Below, piece by piece: positions 1 through 7,123 of a stretch of DNA of 64,000 nt. A program made the translations under genes and the position numbers. The DNA is from Candidatus Nitrosymbiomonas proteolyticus (GTDB taxonomy: Bacteria > Armatimonadota > Fimbriimonadia > Fimbriimonadales > Fimbriimonadaceae): contig AP021858.1 of NCBI GenBank assembly GCA_017347465.1, positions 1,568,472 through 1,632,471 on the forward strand, in the 5' to 3' direction. How positions within the stretch are numbered: the first letter of the stretch is position 1; every line of letters starts with the position of its first letter. The notes under the pieces were generated by a model. The model had not been told where the DNA came from. It was given only the letters and a program-made list of their open reading frames with translations, and searched no databases.

Positions 1-1459
1 CGTCGAACGCCTGGCGTTTGGAAAGGGGATACAGGGGATTGTGCTTCGACTTTGGCTTTTGCAGTAGCTTGAAAAGGTGGATCGGATCGCCGAAGTACGT
101 CTCGAGGTCCTGCATAAAATCCAGTTGAGCATGTTCGACATCTTTCGTCAGGTGGAGATCGGCACGCCACTTCTCCCCGAAGACCTTCTTCAGGGCGATT
201 TCGGTGGTGTTGCCTTGAATGCCATTGGGGCTGCCTTTTGACCCCTCAATCGTGAACCTGCCAGCCCTGCCCACTCTGAGCCTCTCGCGAATCTTCGGCC
301 ACGTAAGAAAGGGGGTCGATTGGAGTTCATCCGCCAGCGGGACAAACTCTTCGGGAGTCAGTTCCCGCACGTCATCTCCGACGACTAGTCTGAGGTTGCG
401 TAGTGTTTCCAATATTCGGTAGCGATGGGAGACCCAATGCCCGCGCCGAGCAACGGGTTTCGCCGAACCCAAAAGTGAACAGGCGCGAAATTGCCTGAGA
501 GCTTCGTTTGAACTTACTCCCGCAACGTATCCCCGCTTGGGTAGCAAGACTCGAAACGGCTTGAGGGGTCTCTGTTCGAACGCAGATCTGACGAGGGACT
601 TGTTGGCGGTCGTGAGAATGTCGGGATAGAACTGGGACTGGAAGTCCCAAATCCTGTCGAACTCGTCCTCCAGCCACTCCCGCGAAAGCCGATTGACCTT
701 GCGTTTTTTCTGACCTTCTGGCAACGAATGAAGGTAGCGTCCGATGGTTGAAAGGCCTGACCTCTCCCACCTTTCTTTAAGGGCATTGATCGCGTCAAGT
801 GTCTTTCTGGGATCATCGCCAACGTCAACTTGCAAAGCTACATCAGACTCGTTTCCATCCACGACTTGGCTGGCACTCCGCGCATCCGTTCCTGCGATCT
901 GAGCGCTCATGGTGTCTGTCTCTTCATCTACGTCGACGGATTCGTCGGTTTCCCGTACCCACTGGCGAAGCTCTTCGTCGCCCGCAAAGGGCGAACCGGG
1001 CGCGATCAGGTCTGCCAACTTGGCCTTACGGTTGCTACGGAAGCCCCGTCGCTGCAAGATGTGTTGGAGAGCCCGGCCGATTTCAAAGAGCTCGACCTGT
1101 TCACCGATAGCTCGGCTTCGAATTTCGTAGGGATTGAGGAATCTGCCTTCCTTCTTCGGGCTCCACCGCCCGAGTACCCGGTCACGCTCGACTGCATCTT
1201 CCGGTAGCAGTCCGATGATCGTCAACGCCCTTTCCACGTTCCGACGGCGTTTGGCGCTCCGGTCGATTGTGCGCCGCTGTCCCCGAAAACCACGACGCTT
1301 CGCGTTAAGCGTGATTTTGGACTTCTCATCGACGACCCCGCTGAACACCCGGCTGTTCGCCCAAAGGACTTCGAGGATTTCGTCGTCGTCATTTACTTCC
1401 AGAAGCGCGCCGCCCACCGAAGCTTCGCCCAGGTCCAATCCCAATACCAGTCTTGACAT
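1..1459 (-). CDS. cas9: Cas9 endonuclease, N-terminal 486 residues (runs off the left edge), probably subtype II-C
   Basis: The minus frame is open from the ATG at 1459 to base 1, so the C-terminal half (HNH, RuvC-II/III, PAM-interacting domain) lies outside the window. RuvC-I is visible as LGLDLGEASVGG with catalytic Asp9. An arginine-rich bridge helix follows at residues 54-80 (RRGFRGQRR, then AKRRRN). Residues 109-145 carry the Cas9 signatures NPYEIRSRA and LQHILQRRGFRSNRK, and further REC hallmarks are LSREWLEDEFDRIW (258-271) and FEQRPLKPF (near 290). The compact N-terminal lobe, with the RRGF box by residue 140, fits the smaller II-C/II-A-like Cas9 proteins better than SpCas9; the subtype is inference. 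Residues 161-220 are an acidic, low-complexity stretch that looks like an insertion or linker. A GGGGGA ribosome site lies 6-7 bases before the ATG. cas1/cas2 and the array are expected beyond base 1. Confidence 0.93.
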   Translation of the reverse strand, partial: MSRLVLGLDLGEASVGGALLEVNDDDEILEVLWANSRVFSGVVDEKSKITLNAKRRGFRGQRRTIDRSAKRRRNVERALTIIGLLPEDAVERDRVLGRWSPKKEGRFLNPYEIRSRAIGEQVELFEIGRALQHILQRRGFRSNRKAKLADLIAPGSPFAGDEELRQWVRETDESVDVDEETDTMSAQIAGTDARSASQVVDGNESDVALQVDVGDDPRKTLDAINALKERWERSGLSTIGRYLHSLPEGQKKRKVNRLSREWLEDEFDRIWDFQSQFYPDILTTANKSLVRSAFEQRPLKPFRVLLPKRGYVAGVSSNEALRQFRACSLLGSAKPVARRGHWVSHRYRILETLRNLRLVVGDDVRELTPEEFVPLADELQSTPFLTWPKIRERLRVGRAGRFTIEGSKGSPNGIQGNTTEIALKKVFGEKWRADLHLTKDVEHAQLDFMQDLETYFGDPIHLFKLLQKPKSKHNPLYPLSKRQAFD

Positions 1460-1481
1460 TGCTGTTCCCCCGTGATATAGT
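1453..1481 (+). promoter_or_regulatory. Sigma-70-type promoter for the putative tracrRNA, overlapping the cas9 start codon
   Basis: The plus strand has TTGACA at 1453-1458 and TATAGT at 1476-1481 with exactly 17 bases between them, a near-consensus housekeeping promoter. The -35 box covers two bases of the cas9 ATG (1457-1459, read on the other strand). Transcription should start near 1488 and run away from cas9. Nothing else on the plus strand begins until the membrane protein at 1739. Confidence 0.75.
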
Positions 1482-1487
1482 CTCTAT

Positions 1488-1628
1488 CGTATCAGAAAAG
1501 AGTCTGCGGGTTGCATTCGATAAGAGCTCTGATATGCGTATCGAAGCTCGCAGGCAATACGCGAAAGCGTAGCCAAGTCAATGGTCTATGGGCCGAACTA
1601 AAGCTCTTCCTTCGCGGAGGAGTTTTTA
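1488..1628 (+). ncRNA. Putative tracrRNA of the type II CRISPR-Cas system
   Basis: This roughly 140-nt segment begins just downstream of the consensus promoter, is transcribed divergently from cas9, and ends in an intrinsic terminator. It contains a foldable 5' part (inverted repeats TTCGATA 1516-1522 with TATCGAA 1539-1545, and TATCAGA 1490-1496 with TCTGATA 1528-1534). A perfect tetraloop hairpin TACGC-GAAA-GCGTA follows at 1558-1571, then the terminator stem. Position beside cas9, size and a small hairpin before a terminator match known tracrRNAs. The anti-repeat cannot be confirmed because the CRISPR repeat is outside the window; it should lie in about 1488-1550. The alternative is an unrelated small RNA or leader. 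Confidence 0.55.
1604..1628 (+). terminator. Intrinsic terminator of the putative tracrRNA
   Basis: CTCTTCC (1604-1610), loop TTCGC, then GGAGGAG (1616-1622; one G-U pair) followed directly by TTTTT. This is a classic rho-independent terminator on the plus strand. Read on the minus strand the stem lacks the U-tract. Confidence 0.75.
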
Positions 1629-1738
1629 GTTTGTGATGGCCAGCCGATTTCCCCTAAACCCCCGCAGAGGAGGGCTGCTTTTTGCCCGGTGGGGTAAACA
1701 GCAAAGGAACGGTCGACGCTTGAAATCAGGAGGCGACG

Positions 1739-2185
1739 ATGAGGCGAGAGAGAACGATTCTGTACCTGTTGGCGGGTGGGTTTCTTCTGACCGCGATCGA
1801 GGTGCGATATCTGCACCGCGAGGTCTTGGGGGAGCACTGGCAAGCTTGGGTTCCTGTGGCGTACGGCGCGCTGGGGACGGCCGTAGCCGTCGTTGCGGCC
1901 GCTTCGGCCAAGGCGCGAAGGCTGGCTGCGGGCGTGTTCGCGCTCGGCGTGGTGGCGGGCCTGCTCGGTTTCTACCTTCACACCGAGGGCAACCCCGCGG
2001 AGGTCACGAAGATGTTGGGGCCGGCTCTGGTGGCGCAGGCTGACGAAGAAGACGAGCACCGGTCTTCGGGCGAGAGCCATGAAAGTTCGGAGGAACCTCC
2101 CTCGTTCGCGCCGCTCGGCCTTTCGGGTCTTGCCGCCATCGGGTTCGTGTGTACTTCGAAGCTGTTCGCGGCCGAAAAACGCTGA
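1739..2185 (+). CDS. Hypothetical membrane protein, about four transmembrane segments
   Basis: This 148-residue protein has a good ribosome site (AGGAGG at 1728-1733, five bases before the ATG), which supports the start. Hydrophobic segments lie at about residues 7-25, 37-57, 61-81 and 124-144, so it is an inner-membrane protein. Between the third and fourth segments is a charged loop rich in Glu, Asp, Ser and His (residues 100-122). I do not recognise a family. It stands alone between the putative tracrRNA terminator and a convergent MoaD-like gene, so context gives no functional hint. Confidence 0.7.
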   Translation: MRRERTILYLLAGGFLLTAIEVRYLHREVLGEHWQAWVPVAYGALGTAVAVVAAASAKARRLAAGVFALGVVAGLLGFYLHTEGNPAEVTKMLGPALVAQADEEDEHRSSGESHESSEEPPSFAPLGLSGLAAIGFVCTSKLFAAEKR

Positions 2186-2198
2186 ATCTTACGGCCCC

Positions 2199-2507
2199 TC
2201 AGCCTCCCGCGATCGCCCCGACGACAAGGAACGGCTCTTCGCCGTTCGCCACCGACCCGGGGAGTTCGAGGGCAGGATCGTCCATCGAAAGGTCCTCTCC
2301 GCAGGCAAAAAACCGCAGGAACGGCCTTCGCTGCCGCGTGACGTGGTCCCGAATCGTGCCCTTGAGCATGGGGTAGCGCGACTCGACCGCGTCGAGGATC
2401 GTCGTCACCGAAACCGGCGACCCGACCTCGACTTGGACCTCTTGCCCGACCTGGGCGAGGTTCCTGAGGTGATAGGGCAGCACCACTCGTACCATCGGCG
2501 ACCCCAT
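2199..2507 (-). CDS. MoaD/ThiS-family small sulfur-carrier-like protein
   Basis: About 100 residues with the layout of a ubiquitin-like sulfur carrier. An early beta strand (VRVVLPYHLRNLA) is followed by a V-rich segment, then SVTTILDAVESRYP, which is the usual helix of MoaD homologues, and the protein ends in a Gly-Gly tail (VVGAIAGG). In MoaD and ThiS the terminal glycines are adenylated and thiocarboxylated to carry sulfur for molybdopterin or thiazole synthesis. No moaE, thiG or moeB neighbour is present, so the pathway is unknown. Two starts are possible: 2507, or 2495 where TACAAT lies ten bases upstream. It is convergent with the membrane protein at 1739. Confidence 0.75.
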   Translation of the reverse strand: MGSPMVRVVLPYHLRNLAQVGQEVQVEVGSPVSVTTILDAVESRYPMLKGTIRDHVTRQRRPFLRFFACGEDLSMDDPALELPGSVANGEEPFLVVGAIAGG

Positions 2508-2573
2508 TGTACTCGCTCAAGTTCGACTTCCAAGTCAAGTATGAGGCGTGTTTCGCCCGGATAGAATGGACTC

Positions 2574-3029
2574 ATGCGGAGACTCTCCCTAAGCCTGTCT
2601 GCGTCCCTCTTTCTTGGGTTGGGCGCAGTTCTGATGCTCGCCAGTCAGCCGAGATCGCAAACCAAGCCCCCGATTCAGACGCCGGACCTGCCTGGCATTA
2701 CGGCCCCAGACAAGTTCTCGAGCGGCTGCGTCAGTTGCCATGTCAAGTTGGCGGCCGATAAGGACTTCCGATTGGTCCAGGCGATCAAGCTGATCAAGGG
2801 GCACCCGAGCATCGCCGCCGTCAAGACGGTACCCAACGATTGCAGGGCCTGCCACAGCGGAAAACCCGGCGCGGCCAAGCCTCTATCCGAAGCCGTTCAC
2901 AAGGCGCACTTTGGCAAGAAAAGCAAGAGTGAGTTCGTAAGCCAGTTTCACGGGCAATGCCTCTCGTGCCATTCGATCGACCCCGCCACGGGCAAGCAGC
3001 GGGTCAAGTCGGGCCCCAAGAACTGGTAG
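2574..3029 (+). CDS. Periplasmic triheme cytochrome c-like protein
   Basis: This 151-residue protein has an N-terminal signal peptide (residues 1-24 hydrophobic, ending near LASQ) and three CXXCH heme-attachment motifs: CVSCH, CRACH and CLSCH. Additional histidines (KGHPS, VHKAHFG, QFHG) could be distal ligands. The arrangement is that of small multiheme cytochromes or NrfB/NapB-like electron carriers. It sits beside a membrane polyferredoxin and heme A synthase, so a role in a respiratory electron pathway is plausible but inferred. TAGAAT ends six bases before the ATG, suggesting a leaderless mRNA. Confidence 0.85.
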   Translation: MRRLSLSLSASLFLGLGAVLMLASQPRSQTKPPIQTPDLPGITAPDKFSSGCVSCHVKLAADKDFRLVQAIKLIKGHPSIAAVKTVPNDCRACHSGKPGAAKPLSEAVHKAHFGKKSKSEFVSQFHGQCLSCHSIDPATGKQRVKSGPKNW

Positions 3030-3066
3030 GGCTTGCGCTAGGCGGATGAAGGGGGGCGGAAAGGGC

Positions 3067-4182
3067 TTAGCCTGCCGCAGTCTCCACATCTTGAACTCCA
3101 TCCGGAGGGGCTGAGTCTCGTCGCGCGGCCCAAAGAACCCAAGCCATCGCCGCCGCCGGCAGTACCAGGAGGATCGGGATGACCCAGTTGGGCCAGCCCC
3201 AAGCCTCACAAATCTCTGGCGCGACCCCCAGGTAGTACGCTGAAAAGGCTGCGAGCGCGACGGCGCGGTAGGTCTTGGTTGCGCCCCAAAGCGGCCGCAC
3301 AGCTGCAAAAAGCGCCCAGGAGATCGCGAACCCGGCAAACATCACGCCGTAGACGATTCCCGTCTGGACGTACCAGTTGGCCACGCTCGACGCCGATCCG
3401 GCAAAGAACTCGTGCTCGACGTTGCACCAATTCAGGAGATCGAGCGCGAAGTAGGCGGCGACGAACCCAGGGAACCCCATCGCCAAGTGGGCGGTCAGCG
3501 GGCTTCGGTGCAGTTCGTCGTGACTCTTTTGTGGCTGAAGCCGAAGGCAGCTCTTGATGCATGCGGTGCAGTTCGTACACTTTTCGGGTCGATTCTTGTC
3601 GAGAGCGAACTGGCCATAAAGGACCTCGATCGGACGGATCGGACAAGCGCCGACGCACCAGCCGCTGAGCGATCGAGCTGAGAGCCCGACGACAACCACG
3701 ACGCCAAGGATCGCGAGCGCGGTGAAGAAGGTCGCCCAACCGATCGAATTGAAGACTAAGTGGCGCGTGGGAATGCCTGCCAGCATCAGCACCCACCCCG
3801 CGACTTGGAGCCGCTCCGTGGCCTGGGCCGAAAGCCTTCTGGCCGGGTTCCTGCCGAACCGGTGCAACGCGGTCTGGAACGTCGAGATCGGGCAGACGCT
3901 GACCCACGCGTTAGGCGCGACGAGGAGTACCATCGGCGCGACCGGGATCGCGGCGAACCAGAGGATGCGCAAGCCCCATTCGGGTTGAGTTAAGATCAGG
4001 GCCATCACCACCGCAAACACGGCGAGGGCGATCAACATCACCACCTGGAGAAGCCGCTGTACCCCCGGTGGGTACACGCGATCGATCAAGCGAATCGAAC
4101 CGACAGCCATAAACAACCTCCGTTCAGGGTTACCGGTAGCTGACGAATCAGGTTGCGCCGAGTTCATGGAAACAGAGGTCAA
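3067..4182 (-). CDS. Membrane-bound iron-sulfur (NapH/CcoG-like) polyferredoxin protein
   Basis: This 371-residue protein has about seven to eight hydrophobic segments and two cysteine clusters in the middle: CVGACPIRPIE and CTNCTACIKSCLR. The second is a near-standard 4Fe-4S ferredoxin motif, and the first is a CxxxCP motif as in NapH/NosR-type proteins. An additional conserved-looking CPIST motif occurs near residue 97. Such proteins pass electrons between quinol and periplasmic or maturation partners. It converges on the triheme cytochrome gene (37 bases apart) and is divergent from ctaA (41 bases apart). The ATG at 4182 is the first in frame; internal starts at residues 6 or 25 cannot be excluded. 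Confidence 0.8.
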   Translation of the reverse strand: MTSVSMNSAQPDSSATGNPERRLFMAVGSIRLIDRVYPPGVQRLLQVVMLIALAVFAVVMALILTQPEWGLRILWFAAIPVAPMVLLVAPNAWVSVCPISTFQTALHRFGRNPARRLSAQATERLQVAGWVLMLAGIPTRHLVFNSIGWATFFTALAILGVVVVVGLSARSLSGWCVGACPIRPIEVLYGQFALDKNRPEKCTNCTACIKSCLRLQPQKSHDELHRSPLTAHLAMGFPGFVAAYFALDLLNWCNVEHEFFAGSASSVANWYVQTGIVYGVMFAGFAISWALFAAVRPLWGATKTYRAVALAAFSAYYLGVAPEICEAWGWPNWVIPILLVLPAAAMAWVLWAARRDSAPPDGVQDVETAAG

Positions 4183-4223
4183 GAATGACGGGGAACCTGA
4201 ATTCGTCTAGGAAGTGAGGGACA

Positions 4224-5294
4224 ATGACCCAGGACCGCGCTGCCTTTGCTCGCCGATGGCTGATGACGCTATCCGCCATCGCGCTTGCGATCATCTTTAT
4301 CGGCGGATTGACACGGCTCACCGGGTCGGGACTCTCCATCACCGAGTGGCAGCCCGTTTCAGGCGCGCTTCCTCCTTTTTCGGACTTGGAGTGGGAGCAG
4401 GAGTTTGCGAAGTACCGCGAGATCCCCCAGTTCCGCTTCGCCAACGCCGACATGGACCTTGCGGGGTTCAAGGTCATTTATTGGTGGGAGTGGGCTCATC
4501 GCCAACTGGGCCGTTTGTTTGGCGTCGTGTGGCTTGTAGGCTTCCTCGTTTTGTGGAGGAGGTTTCGAGTTTCGAGGCGCCACCTGGCGAGGTACTTCGC
4601 GATCGGAGTTCTGACCGGCGTCCAAGCGGGAGTGGGGTGGTGGATGGTTGCATCGGGCCTGAGCGGCATCGACGTTCGCGTGTCGGCGACCCGTTTGGCG
4701 GTGCATTTGGGCTTAGGGGCGATCCTCTTGGGTTTCCTGCTCTGGCTCTATTGGGACCTGCGGCCCCACGGTCAAGAGCCATCCGCAGAGGGACCTGAAG
4801 AGGTTGGCGCGCTTAGGAAAGCGGCAGACGGGCTGCTCTTCATGTGTTTCCTTCAGATTTTTCTGGGCGCGCTGGTGGCGGGAACCGGAGCTGGCGCAGT
4901 TCACACCGACTGGCCCTTCATGTCGGGCAGCCTTCTTCCGCCTTCCGCGTTCGAGATTGAGCCTTGGTGGGAGAACTTCTTCTGGAACAACGCGCTGGTC
5001 CAATTCAACCACCGATGGGTTGGGACGGCGCTGCTTGTCTTCGCTTGGCTGGCATGGCGGCGGGCCAGGGAGGTAGCGGACGAGGCGACCACCCGGATGC
5101 TCGCGGCCTCGGCGCTCCTGATCCTCGCGCAAGCGGTCTTGGGCGTGGTGACCCTCTGGAATCGCAGTCCCTGGTTTCTCGGATCCGCCCACCAGATGCT
5201 CGCGATGGGGGTTTTTGGGGGGCTCGTGCTGAGCCGCGCAAGCCTCGCGAAGCGGACTCCGCAGACTGCCCCAGGCCCCCTTGCCGAGGAGTAA
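4224..5294 (+). CDS. ctaA: Heme A synthase (COX15/CtaA family)
   Basis: CtaA oxidises the C8 methyl of heme O to make heme A for aa3-type cytochrome oxidases. This 356-residue protein shows the diagnostic motifs: GGLTRLTGSGLSITEW near the N-terminus, WEWAHRQLGR, HLGLGA, AVHTDWPFMSG, FNHRW and GSAHQMLA. These include the histidines expected for heme binding. Eight transmembrane helices are visible, and the HTDWPFM form is of the COX15 type. The start is supported by a purine-rich GTGAGGGA just upstream. No cox or ctaB genes adjoin, so it is a solitary copy divergent from the polyferredoxin gene. Confidence 0.93.
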   Translation: MTQDRAAFARRWLMTLSAIALAIIFIGGLTRLTGSGLSITEWQPVSGALPPFSDLEWEQEFAKYREIPQFRFANADMDLAGFKVIYWWEWAHRQLGRLFGVVWLVGFLVLWRRFRVSRRHLARYFAIGVLTGVQAGVGWWMVASGLSGIDVRVSATRLAVHLGLGAILLGFLLWLYWDLRPHGQEPSAEGPEEVGALRKAADGLLFMCFLQIFLGALVAGTGAGAVHTDWPFMSGSLLPPSAFEIEPWWENFFWNNALVQFNHRWVGTALLVFAWLAWRRAREVADEATTRMLAASALLILAQAVLGVVTLWNRSPWFLGSAHQMLAMGVFGGLVLSRASLAKRTPQTAPGPLAEE

Positions 5295-5361
5295 TCGCCG
5301 CCCCTCAGGGGTTGGCTACCCTGCCTTCGAAGTGCGGTCGAATCAAGTTCAGCGTTGCTCG

Positions 5362-6804
5362 CTAACCATCCAAGTCGGCTTTGGCCTTCAGGTCTTCGTA
5401 GTGGAGCGGGATGAAGAACAGAGTGATCATGCCAGGGATCGTGCAGGCCATGACCACCCAGAAGAACCCCAGGTAGCCGTTTCCGGGCATAGCGCTCGAC
5501 ATGCCCTGGACGATGTAGCCGGAGACAGAACCCGCAATCAGCGCGCCCAGAGCCATCAGCCCGGTGGCGATCGCGTAGCTCGACGTTTTGTACCGGCTCG
5601 CTTGGGAGACGTACATCAGATACACAAGGTACGCCGAGAACCCAAACCCATACCCGAACTGGTCCACAGCGATGGCGATTCCCACGGGATCCGTGATGGC
5701 CGTAGTCAGAACGCTTCCGGCGTAGCTGAGGTAGTCGAGGCTGAAAATGGGCAGGTTCTCCGGCGCGCTCTGGAGAAGGGCGTCCATCTTCGATTCGGGG
5801 CGAGTCGTTCCGAGCCAGATGTAAAAGAGGTTGGGCAGGTTGAGCGAGAACACCATGGGCCAGATGGTTTTCCGGATTCCCTTTTTGGAGATCAGCCACC
5901 CGCCCAAGATGCCGCCGATGGTAAGGGAGAGAACCCCGACTGCGCCTCCCAACGCCCCGGTCGCCTTGGTCGAAATACCAAGCCCACCGGCTTCGGGTTC
6001 GGCGACCAAGAACGGGCCCGACATCGTTGAGATCATCGACTCACCGAACCGGAAGAACAGGATGAAGCCGAGGATCCAGAAAATGCGATCTTGGCGGAAG
6101 AACGCCGCGAACGCCTCGACGAATGGAACCGCTTCCCCCTCCACTTTGGGCAGGGTCTTACCCGGTACGTCGAGTCCGGGCCTTGGCAATGCGAAGGCGT
6201 TGACGAATGCGAACAGACCGTAGATCGTCGCCCCCACCATGAGGGCAACGAACCAACTGTGCGGGATGTTGCCCGTACGCTCTTCGATGTCCCCTGCGAT
6301 GTAAACGAGGGCGAAGGTGGCTGTGAGGGATGCCAATCGAAAACAGGCCGACCGGATGCCCACGAAAAACGCCTGCCGCTCCTTCGAAAGTGCGAGGAGG
6401 TAGAAGCCGTCGGCCGCGATGTCGTGGGTCGAGCTCAAGAACGCCACGACGAGAAAAACGCCGAGCGAAAGGGAGAAGAAGGCCGATTGCGTGATCGCGT
6501 ATGCCGACGCGAACAGGCCGACGGCGATCAGCGCCTGCATGGCGATGATCCACTTGCGCTTGGTCGAGTTCAGTTCGACCAGGGGGCCCCACAGCGGTTT
6601 CAGCATCCAGGGAAGCTTGAGGATGTTGGTCCAGAGAGCCATCGGGCCGGGATCGACGCCGAGCTTGGTGTACATAACCCCCGCCATGCCCTGAATGATC
6701 ATCACGGGCAGTCCTTGAAGGTAGTAGAGAACGGGGACGAAGGACCAGGGGCTGCGAAGCTGCGAGCCGTCCGCTGGCTTTTCGTGGGCGTCGTCCGTGG
6801 GCAT
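5362..6804 (-). CDS. MFS transporter, AmpG-like
   Basis: About 480 residues with twelve hydrophobic helices. It begins VPVLYYLQGLPVMIIQGMAG and contains STHDIAADGFYLLAL, which resembles AmpG muropeptide permeases and acetyl-CoA transporter-like MFS proteins (the D-I-A-x-D signature in the fourth/fifth helix region). The substrate cannot be fixed from sequence; anhydro-muropeptides are one candidate. I prefer the ATG at 6804 over the in-frame ATG at 6840 because a TATACT -10 box ends exactly six bases before it, a layout repeated elsewhere in this window. No cell-wall recycling genes are next to it. Confidence 0.8.
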   Translation of the reverse strand: MPTDDAHEKPADGSQLRSPWSFVPVLYYLQGLPVMIIQGMAGVMYTKLGVDPGPMALWTNILKLPWMLKPLWGPLVELNSTKRKWIIAMQALIAVGLFASAYAITQSAFFSLSLGVFLVVAFLSSTHDIAADGFYLLALSKERQAFFVGIRSACFRLASLTATFALVYIAGDIEERTGNIPHSWFVALMVGATIYGLFAFVNAFALPRPGLDVPGKTLPKVEGEAVPFVEAFAAFFRQDRIFWILGFILFFRFGESMISTMSGPFLVAEPEAGGLGISTKATGALGGAVGVLSLTIGGILGGWLISKKGIRKTIWPMVFSLNLPNLFYIWLGTTRPESKMDALLQSAPENLPIFSLDYLSYAGSVLTTAITDPVGIAIAVDQFGYGFGFSAYLVYLMYVSQASRYKTSSYAIATGLMALGALIAGSVSGYIVQGMSSAMPGNGYLGFFWVVMACTIPGMITLFFIPLHYEDLKAKADLDG

Positions 6805-6810
6805 GGCGGG

Positions 6811-6816
6811 AGTATA
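6811..6816 (-). promoter_or_regulatory. -10 box of a leaderless transcript (MFS gene)
   Basis: On the minus strand TATACT is separated by six bases from the ATG at 6804, so transcription would begin at or next to the start codon. No Shine-Dalgarno sequence is present. Confidence 0.5.
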
Positions 6817-6949
6817 CAGGAGAGATCGGGGCGTCCCCAATTCGATTTCGGCGCGACCGTTTGGACGCCAGAAGGATTTTGGGGGCGCAGCGACTCTGCC
6901 CCCATGGGAACTAACTCAGAACAATCTCTCCACCGGCGACGGGTGGCCC

Positions 6950-7003
6950 GGGTTCGTCCGTTGACGGACGAAGGCGCAGCGGGAACTGCTCGCGGACGAA
7001 CCC
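6950..7003. repeat. Inverted repeat (11-bp arms) in the intergenic region
   Basis: GGTTCGTCCG with its preceding G (6950-6960) pairs with CGGACGAACCC (6993-7003). A second short pair, AAGGGGC and GCCCCTT, follows at about 7007-7037. The 320 bases between the MFS gene and the PEP-CTERM gene otherwise contain no credible ORF. The hairpin may be a REP-like element or transcription-related structure. Confidence 0.6.
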
Positions 7004-7123
7004 TCAAAGGGGCGGCTTTTTGCAGATTTGCCCCTTGATTGCGTCACATAATCCCGCGGCCGGGACAATCACTCAATGGCGGCGCCAGCTTTTCCAATGC
7101 TGTTCCGCCGCCGAGGTGATGCG

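Noticed and set aside
799-1475. Several plus-strand ORFs (for example 799-1110, 830-1207, 1134-1475)
   Set aside because: They lie antisense to the clear Cas9 frame, have no recognisable domain and no good ribosome site; they are shadows.
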